Below are positions 1-5,638 of a DNA stretch of 6,591 nucleotides, piece after piece. The notes under the pieces were generated by a model. That model saw nothing but the letters and a program-made list of their open reading frames with translations, ran no database searches and was not told where the DNA came from. The translations under genes and the position numbers were made by a program. Position 1 is the stretch's first letter, and each line of letters opens with the position of its first letter. Origin of the DNA: an uncultured Clostridium sp. (GTDB lineage: Bacteria > Bacillota > Clostridia > UBA1212 > UBA1255); the NCBI GenBank assembly GCA_900555605.1, contig USLW01000115.1, forward strand, positions 1 through 6,591. Direction: 5' to 3'.

Positions 1-1728
1 ATCGCCGTGCTCGACGGCAGCACGATCGAGCTTGCCAAGGCCTGCGGCGAGATCAAGAATCTGCTGGCCAAAACGCATGACGGTAGCGACCTTCACGGCT
101 ATATCGGCCTCGGCCATACGCGCTGGGCAACCCACGGGGAACCCAGCGACTTGAATTCCCATCCGCATGTGAGCACCTCCGGCCGCTTTGCCGTAGTACA
201 TAACGGAATCATCGAAAATTATATGAAGCTGAAAGAAAAGCTGATTCATCGGGGATATCGTTTTGTATCGGATACGGATACGGAGATCGTGGCCAATATG
301 GTGGACTATTATTACAACGGGAATATGCTGCAGACCATGGCAAAGGTGCTGCACAGGCTCGAAGGGTCTTATGCTTTGGGCGTGATCTGCCAGGATGCAC
401 CGGATGAAATTATCGCCGTACGCAAGGATAGTCCTCTGGTTGTGGGATTATCTGAAGAAGGCAACTATATTGCCTCTGACATTCCCGCGATTCTTTCTCA
501 TACCAGAACCATGATGCAGCTGCAGGATGATGAAATCGTTGTGCTGCGGAAGAATGGCGTAAAGGTATATAATACGGATCTTGAAGAAATCCCGAAAGAG
601 CCGTTTACCGTTACCTGGGATGTTTCCTCTGCGGAAAAGGGCGGCTACGAGCATTTTATGTTCAAGGAAATTATGGAGCAGCCTGCCGCGGTGCGCAATA
701 CCGTTCATCCCCGTATTCAAAATGGAACCGTAGCATTTGAGGGACTGCATTTTACGCAGGAGGAACTGGCGCATTTTCAAAAAATTTTCATCGTTGCCTG
801 CGGCTCCGCGTATCATGTGGGAGTGCTGGGAAAATACATCATCGAGGCAACTGTGCGTATTCCCACGGAGGCTGTGCTGGCATCGGAATTCCGATACTGC
901 AATCCGCTGGTGGATGCGCATACGCTGATGATTGTGATCAGTCAGTCCGGCGAAACTGCCGATACCCTGGCAGCGCTGCGGGAGGGCAAACGTCTGGGGG
1001 CCCGGATTCTTTCTATCGTAAATGTGGTGGGTAGCTCCATTGCCAATCTGTCCGATGATGTGATTTATACCTGGGCCGGGCCGGAAATCGCCGTGGCCAC
1101 CACAAAGGCTTACAGCACGCAGCTTTCTGTAATTTATATGCTGGCGCTTTATTTTGCCGGTCTGCGGCAGACGCGTACGCCGCAGGAAATCCGGGAACAT
1201 CTTGCGGCGCTGGAGAAGCTTCCGGATCAGATTCAGGAAATTTTAGAGGATTATAAATATTTGCAGTATTTGGCCTCCTTGTTTTATAATAACCACAGCA
1301 TCTTTTTTATCGGACGCAATCTCGACTACGGTGTAGCGCTGGAGGGCTCCCTCAAGCTGAAGGAAATCTCTTATATCCACTCCGAAGCTTATGCGGCCGG
1401 CGAGCTGAAGCACGGTACGATTTCCCTGATTGAGGAGGGAACGCTGGTGGTGGCGCTGACCACGGGGGATCAGCTGAAGGATAAAATGATCAGCAATATG
1501 AAAGAGGTAAAAGCAAGAGGCGCGACTGTGCTGGCAATTGCCAAACGGGGCAACACAGAGATCAAGGAGGTAGCGGACCATGTATTTTACATACCGGACG
1601 GGGATGCGTTCATCATACCCTCCCTGACCGTAGTGCCGCTCCAGATTTTTGCATATTATGTGGCATCGCTCAAAGGGTATGATATTGATAAGCCGAGAAA
1701 TTTGGCAAAATCCGTTACAGTGGAATAA
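1..1728 (+). CDS. glmS: Glucosamine-6-phosphate synthase (glutamine--fructose-6-phosphate aminotransferase, isomerizing), 5'-truncated by window edge
   Basis: GlmS makes glucosamine-6-phosphate from fructose-6-phosphate and glutamine in the cytoplasm, the first step toward UDP-GlcNAc and peptidoglycan. The frame is open from base 1 (I-A-V-L-D-G), matching about residue 33 of the E. coli enzyme, so roughly 33 codons are missing, including catalytic Cys1; the GTG at 7 is an internal codon, not the start. 575 residues are visible. Numbering from base 1, the glutaminase domain shows HTRWATHG (39-46), HNG (67-69) and SDTDTE (90-95). The first SIS sugar-phosphate domain shows CGSAYH (267-272) and SQSGET (314-319), then TTK (367-369). 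The second SIS domain carries LKLKE (Glu455, like E. coli Glu488) and ELKHG (His471, like His504), and the protein ends in the conserved NLAKSVTVE, whose Lys570 matches Lys603. The isomerase/aminotransfer residues are therefore intact. The clostridial sugar-site variant CG(S/T)AYH replaces the E. coli CGTSY. The promoter and any glmS ribozyme would lie upstream, outside the window. The first 50 codons have a codon bias unlike the rest. Confidence 0.97.
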   Translation: MAVLDGSTIELAKACGEIKNLLAKTHDGSDLHGYIGLGHTRWATHGEPSDLNSHPHVSTSGRFAVVHNGIIENYMKLKEKLIHRGYRFVSDTDTEIVANMVDYYYNGNMLQTMAKVLHRLEGSYALGVICQDAPDEIIAVRKDSPLVVGLSEEGNYIASDIPAILSHTRTMMQLQDDEIVVLRKNGVKVYNTDLEEIPKEPFTVTWDVSSAEKGGYEHFMFKEIMEQPAAVRNTVHPRIQNGTVAFEGLHFTQEELAHFQKIFIVACGSAYHVGVLGKYIIEATVRIPTEAVLASEFRYCNPLVDAHTLMIVISQSGETADTLAALREGKRLGARILSIVNVVGSSIANLSDDVIYTWAGPEIAVATTKAYSTQLSVIYMLALYFAGLRQTRTPQEIREHLAALEKLPDQIQEILEDYKYLQYLASLFYNNHSIFFIGRNLDYGVALEGSLKLKEISYIHSEAYAAGELKHGTISLIEEGTLVVALTTGDQLKDKMISNMKEVKARGATVLAIAKRGNTEIKEVADHVFYIPDGDAFIIPSLTVVPLQIFAYYVASLKGYDIDKPRNLAKSVTVE

Positions 1729-1788
1729 CCGCGGGCGGACGGAGGCTCGGCGGCATGTTGCCGCGGCTGCGGCAGAACGGAGGCAGAT
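1729..1788 (+). other. glmS / exported-protein intergenic gap with overlapping small hairpins and a duplicated SD element
   Basis: This 60-base GC-rich gap has no T-run and so no recognisable intrinsic terminator; read-through from glmS is plausible. Two mutually exclusive hairpins can be drawn: GCGGCA (1750-1755) with TGCCGC (1759-1764) around a 3-base loop, and GCCGC (1760-1764) with GCGGC (1769-1773) around a 4-base loop. CCGCGG at 1729-1734 can also pair with CCGCGG at 1761-1766. The 8-mer ACGGAGGC occurs twice, at 1739-1746 and 1777-1784, each holding a GGAGG. The second serves the gene starting at 1789; the first sits 9 bases before an out-of-frame ATG at 1755. Whether any of this regulates is unknown; GC-rich spacers form short stems by chance. 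Confidence 0.4.
1779..1783 (+). promoter_or_regulatory. Ribosome binding site for the 933-residue exported protein
   Basis: A perfect GGAGG lies 5 bases before the ATG at 1789. A second in-frame ATG at 1798 would have a 14-base spacer, so 1789 is the better start. It also gives a short basic n-region ahead of the signal-peptide hydrophobic core. Confidence 0.8.
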
Positions 1789-4590
1789 ATGGGTTTTATG
1801 CAAAAGAAAAAGGGAACAGCCTGGTTCCTGACCGCATTCTGCTGTGCATTTGCGCTGCTTGCGGCGCTTTTGCTGGCAGGAGGGCTGCCCGTACAGGCAG
1901 CGGAACAAATCGGGACCAATGTGACCTTCGGCTACAAAAGCGGGGATATGATTCAACGGAAATGGATGCCGGTAACAGTAGATATCCGCAATTTCGGTGA
2001 GGACACCATAGAAGGCACGCTGAAGCTCAGCTTTTATTACGATGATGCGGATTCATCCGCTGTCTGTGCGGTATGTACGGACATTGTGGTACCGGGAAAG
2101 ACTACGAAAACATATACGCTGTATGTGCGGCTCAGCAGTGAGTCGTATTACAATATCAGCATATCGGATCAAAAGGACCGCGCTATTTATTCCACGCAGC
2201 GGAAAAGCCTGCGTTTTGTACAGCTGAATGCAGGAAGCGCGGGATCTGTCGCGGGCTGTACGCTGATCGGGGTCCTGTCCGATCAGCCGGAAATGCTGCA
2301 GTATCTGAATTCCCTCATGCAGATTGATCCGGTCCATACCCAGAATAGAAGTATTGCGGTAGAAATGATCCCGCCGGAGCGCTTTCCGGAGCGGGAAGAG
2401 GTAATGGCGGACTTTGATCTGCTGATCATCGACGGATTCGACCTTTCCGCTTCCTCCCTGCTGTCGGACCGGCAGAAGGAGGTCCTGCATTATTATATTC
2501 AGACGGGAGGCTTTGTGCTGGCCGGAACGGGAAGCAATGCAGGACGGATGGTGTCCGCGTTTTCCGAATACTTTGCCGATGCGGCGTATGCCGTGGGGGA
2601 AAGCACACAGGAGACGGTGACCGTCAATGTCACGAATATCCGAAAATATTTAAAATACGCGGGCTGGTCTTTTGAAGACGGCGTGATCCTTCCGACTCCT
2701 GACGAAAGCATGGCGGCGCCCGGAGAGGTTACGGGCGAAGCGGAAATTTATACGCTTTCTCCGCTTGATTTTCGTAATCTTGCGGACGAAAACTTCAGCG
2801 CGGTCCAATGCTTCGGCGATAACGGGTATTTATACGCAAATAAAAATTTCAATCTCTATCTTTTATCCTGGGAGCTGGGCGCGGGCAGCTTCCGGATCTG
2901 GAGCAACGCGTATCTCCAGGTTTTTGATATTTTATATACTCATACCGGTAAATTCGTGCGTCTGGATACCGGTTCGGGCACTTACGGCAATTATGCCTCT
3001 TTGCTGGAGGCCCTGCTTCCCATGGAGGAAAACAATCCGCCGTCCATCGGGGTGATTGCGGCAATTATTCTGCTGTATTTGGCGCTTGTTTCGCCGGTTG
3101 CATATATGATTCTCAAGAAAAAACAAAAACGGGAGCTGCTGTGGGCAGTGGCGCCGGTCCTGGTGATTTTGTGCGCTATCGCGGTATTTGGATACGGTTA
3201 TGTGTCTAAAAGCGGAGGCAATGTGGTGAATTCCGCAACCGTGGTGGAGCTGAATCCGTATTCTTCCTTAAAAAATCCCGCCCGGTCCGCTGTCTGTACG
3301 CTCACTGCCCGGGGAGGGGAATACCGCACGGAAATCGGTTCCGCGGAAAACGGCGTATTGTACGGCAATGCCTTTACGGACTGGCTGCCTGCAGGCTACT
3401 ACTATTACGGGCAGCAGACAGAATCCGCTAAAATTCATATACAGGGCGCCGCGTCCTGTGCCGTTGCCCCGAACGCTTCGATGTGGTCTATATCCTCTGC
3501 CACGGCGAGCTATATTCCTGCGCAGAATTACGGCAGCCTGCAGATTGTTCCGGACTTCTCCGAAGCGGAATCCGCGGGCCGTTTTTCCGTGACGATTACA
3601 AATCAGACGGGCTATTCGCTCAGGGATATCGCTGTCGTTTACCGTACGTATCATCACACCATTGATCAGCTGGCGCCCGGGGAATCCGTGACGCTGTCGG
3701 ATATCCCTTCCGGCATCAGACAGACTGCGGCGGCCTCTGATTTGATTGAACAGCTGATTCCCGCTTTATATCCGGAGTTTACCTCCACCTATCAATATTA
3801 TTCTCCGAGCCGGGCCTACGGCTTTTTATACAGCGTACAGCAGCCGGCGATTGAAACCGTGGTACGTGCAAATACCATGTACACCGTGCTGAACAGCATT
3901 CTGAACGAGGCCGATGCATATGACTTTTATGTATTTGCCGTGGCAGAGGGGGATGCGCTGCGTGTCAGGCTGAACGGCTCTGCGCCGAATAAACAGCTGC
4001 ATCATACAGTGGTTTATCAGCATATGGATACCAGCCTTTATGCAACGGAGAAGAGGGAATCGGAGCTGAAACCCACAGAACCTGTTGCGTTGCAGGTGCT
4101 GCAGGCGCGGCTTGTTAAAAATTTAAGCGCATCCTGCACGTATCAGGAGGAGAATCCCTATGCGCCCAAAAGCGGAAATCCCGCAGCGCTTCTGGAGGAG
4201 AACGGCGTCTGCTTTTATGAGCTCTGCCTTCCGGAGGCACTTTTAAAGGGGAAGGACCTAAGAATCCGCCTTTTGGCTGCAAATGATTCCGGCTCTGCCG
4301 TGCCGATGGAGCTTGCCTTTGTGACCCCCGAAACCGGCCAGACCCTGCGGATGGAAGCCGCGGATACGGATTTTACCCTCCTCATAATCAACAACTATCT
4401 TTATTTGTCACGGGAGTTTTCCGTGGACAGCCTTTTTCCCGACGGCCCTGTGGGACAAAACGGGAACCCGTATTTTCAGGAGAGTGCCGTGCCGCAGCCG
4501 TGCCGTTACTTTTTGATATGCATAGAAAAGCCGGAGGCCTATGGGGAGATGCCGGTGAAGCTGTACGATGTTGTGTATGCGCTGTGGTAA
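1789..4590 (+). CDS. Large exported two-helix membrane protein, probable auxiliary subunit of the adjacent ABC-2 transporter
   Basis: A 933-residue protein of unknown function. Residues 1-37 look like a Sec signal peptide: KKK at 6-8, hydrophobic core 11-31, cleavage probably after V-Q-A (35-37); no lipobox. Residues about 40-145 look like a beta-sandwich (VTVDIRNFGEDTIEGTLKLSF-type strands). Residues about 157-270 look Rossmann-like: DLLIIDG (210-216) and then a helix leading into QTGGFVLAGTG (238-248), the pattern of GATase1-like domains, but without a G-x-C-x-G nucleophile elbow, so probably non-enzymatic. Two membrane helices follow, about 420-442 and 451-472, separated by the basic loop KKKQKRE; by the positive-inside rule both flanking parts face outside. 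Residues 473-933 form a second beta-rich ectodomain with no terminal anchor. Eleven cysteines lie in the outside parts, including C93-x-x-C96. It is followed after 25 bases by an ABC ATPase and then a permease, hence the proposed auxiliary role. The gene is certain; its function is inferred from architecture and neighbours. Confidence 0.9.
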   Translation: MGFMQKKKGTAWFLTAFCCAFALLAALLLAGGLPVQAAEQIGTNVTFGYKSGDMIQRKWMPVTVDIRNFGEDTIEGTLKLSFYYDDADSSAVCAVCTDIVVPGKTTKTYTLYVRLSSESYYNISISDQKDRAIYSTQRKSLRFVQLNAGSAGSVAGCTLIGVLSDQPEMLQYLNSLMQIDPVHTQNRSIAVEMIPPERFPEREEVMADFDLLIIDGFDLSASSLLSDRQKEVLHYYIQTGGFVLAGTGSNAGRMVSAFSEYFADAAYAVGESTQETVTVNVTNIRKYLKYAGWSFEDGVILPTPDESMAAPGEVTGEAEIYTLSPLDFRNLADENFSAVQCFGDNGYLYANKNFNLYLLSWELGAGSFRIWSNAYLQVFDILYTHTGKFVRLDTGSGTYGNYASLLEALLPMEENNPPSIGVIAAIILLYLALVSPVAYMILKKKQKRELLWAVAPVLVILCAIAVFGYGYVSKSGGNVVNSATVVELNPYSSLKNPARSAVCTLTARGGEYRTEIGSAENGVLYGNAFTDWLPAGYYYYGQQTESAKIHIQGAASCAVAPNASMWSISSATASYIPAQNYGSLQIVPDFSEAESAGRFSVTITNQTGYSLRDIAVVYRTYHHTIDQLAPGESVTLSDIPSGIRQTAAASDLIEQLIPALYPEFTSTYQYYSPSRAYGFLYSVQQPAIETVVRANTMYTVLNSILNEADAYDFYVFAVAEGDALRVRLNGSAPNKQLHHTVVYQHMDTSLYATEKRESELKPTEPVALQVLQARLVKNLSASCTYQEENPYAPKSGNPAALLEENGVCFYELCLPEALLKGKDLRIRLLAANDSGSAVPMELAFVTPETGQTLRMEAADTDFTLLIINNYLYLSREFSVDSLFPDGPVGQNGNPYFQESAVPQPCRYFLICIEKPEAYGEMPVKLYDVVYALW

Positions 4591-4595
4591 GCAGA

Positions 4596-4602
4596 GGGGA
4601 GG
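4596..4602 (+). promoter_or_regulatory. Ribosome binding site for the ABC ATPase, with long spacer
   Basis: GGGGAGG is followed by a 13-base A-rich spacer before the ATG at 4616. The spacing is longer than the usual 5-9 bases, but no ATG, GTG or TTG lies closer. This site decides for 4616 over the upstream ATG at 4568, which lies inside the preceding gene. Confidence 0.7.
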
Positions 4603-4615
4603 AAAAGAAAAAGCC

Positions 4616-5638
4616 ATGATATTAAAAACAATGGATCTGACAAAATGGTACGGCAAATTTCTGGCGCTGGATCATTTTAACATAGAGGTGGAGAAGGGGG
4701 AGATCTTCGGGTTCGTCGGACCCAACGGTGCGGGCAAGACTACCTCCATGCGCATTATTGCGACCTTGATGGCGTCAAGCTCCGGAGATGCATGGATTGA
4801 TGGCATCTCCGTACAGGCCTATCCCATGGAGGCCAGGAAGCTGGTGGGATATATGCCGGATTTTTTTGGCGTTTACGATAATCTGCGGGTACACGAATAC
4901 CTTGATTTTTACGGAGATGCCAATCATGTGCCCAAAGCAAAACGAAAAAAGCTGGCCGGAGAGCTGCTGGAGCTGGTGAATCTGTCGGACAAGGCGGATT
5001 TTTATGTGGATACGCTGTCCCGCGGGATGAAGCAGCGCCTGTGCCTGGCACGCTGTCTGATCCATGAGCCCAAGCTTTTAATCCTCGATGAGCCTGCCTC
5101 CGGCATGGACCCGCAGGCACGGGCGGAGATGAAATATATTCTGCGTGCGCTGCGGGATCAGGGAAAATCCATTATTATCAGCTCCCATATTTTACCTGAG
5201 CTCGGTGAGCTGTGCGATCGGGTGGCAATCATCAACCGGGGCAAGCTGCTGACCATGGGCACGGTAGAGGAGATCAGCCGCATGTTTACAGGGGAACAGG
5301 CGCGGATGACCTTTACCTTCCTGACAGAGGAGGATATTGAAAATGCGGTGGCGATACTGCGCTCCAACACCCTGACAGGCGAAATCATCAGGGAAAATAA
5401 CGATCTTGAGGTGGTGTTCCGCGGAGACGACAGGCAGACCGCGGAGCTGATTCATATCATGGCGGTTTCAAATGTGAAATTTATTTCTGTCAACCGGACG
5501 GTACAGAGCCTGGAACAGGTATTCCTTGAGGTGATTAACAGCAGCCCTGCCGCAGACGGCGCGGCCCCGGACCGGGAGGATGCCGCGGAAAGCGGAGAAC
5601 AGATGGCCGAATATGCAGAAGGGAGGCGGCATGCATGA
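4616..5638 (+). CDS. ABC transporter ATP-binding protein (ABC-2 exporter type)
   Basis: A 340-residue cytoplasmic ATPase that should power the permease encoded next. Motifs are complete: Walker A GPNGAGKT (35-42), signature LSRGMKQRL (134-142, LSRGM in place of LSGGQ), Walker B LLILDEP (154-160, catalytic Glu159), D-loop SGMDP (162-166) and switch His191 in SSHIL. The Q-loop position reads GYMPDFFGVYDNL (78-90), with Asp82 where most ABC ATPases have Gln; I recall this PDFFGVY form from a CcmA/NatA-like subset. Residues about 230-310 form the extra C-terminal domain common in ABC-2 export ATPases (DUF4162-like), ending in TVQSLEQVFLEV. A 30-residue Ala/Glu/Asp-rich tail (311-340) follows and looks disordered. 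The start at 4616 fits the family N-terminus (MILKTMDLTKWYG); the longer ATG at 4568 would add an atypical 16-residue Cys/Lys-rich leader and overlap the upstream gene. The stop overlaps the permease start. Substrate unknown. Confidence 0.96.
   Translation: MILKTMDLTKWYGKFLALDHFNIEVEKGEIFGFVGPNGAGKTTSMRIIATLMASSSGDAWIDGISVQAYPMEARKLVGYMPDFFGVYDNLRVHEYLDFYGDANHVPKAKRKKLAGELLELVNLSDKADFYVDTLSRGMKQRLCLARCLIHEPKLLILDEPASGMDPQARAEMKYILRALRDQGKSIIISSHILPELGELCDRVAIINRGKLLTMGTVEEISRMFTGEQARMTFTFLTEEDIENAVAILRSNTLTGEIIRENNDLEVVFRGDDRQTAELIHIMAVSNVKFISVNRTVQSLEQVFLEVINSSPAADGAAPDREDAAESGEQMAEYAEGRRHA
5621..5626 (+). promoter_or_regulatory. Ribosome binding site for the ABC-2 permease, inside the ATPase gene
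   Basis: GGGAGG lies 8 bases before the ATG at 5635, within the last codons of the ATPase gene. Together with the ATGA overlap it supports translational coupling. The ATG at 5631 in another frame stops after seven codons and is not a gene. Confidence 0.8.

Noticed and set aside
448..1200. Long minus-strand ORF (250 codons) opposite glmS
   Set aside because: It lies wholly inside the certain glmS coding frame; its translation has no recognisable domain and looks like an antisense shadow.
1702..1729. Promoter-like TTGGCA, 16-base spacer, AATAAC
   Set aside because: The -10 matches only 4 of 6 bases and the -35 lies within codons of the conserved GlmS C-terminus (NLAKSVTVE), so the match is easily chance.
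1750..1773. Intrinsic terminator after glmS
   Set aside because: The stems are only 5-6 base pairs and no T-run follows.
1837..1845. Lipoprotein signal around the two cysteines at residues 18-19 of the exported protein
   Set aside because: The cysteines lie inside the hydrophobic core and the preceding residues (T-A-F) do not form a lipobox; a V-Q-A cleavage site further on fits an ordinary signal peptide.
1243..1956. Minus-strand ORF (237 codons) spanning the glmS end and next gene start
   Set aside because: It overlaps two real genes, including the signal-peptide region, and its translation shows no domain pattern.
1755..2000. 81-codon plus-strand ORF with its own GGAGG
   Set aside because: Mostly overlaps the exported-protein gene out of frame and reads as an Arg/Cys-rich shadow. 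Kept only as a possible decoy start in the findings.
4568..4615. Upstream ATG extending the ATPase by 16 residues
   Set aside because: It overlaps the previous gene, has only a weak SD-like GGTGAAG, and adds a leader not typical of the family; 4616 fits better.
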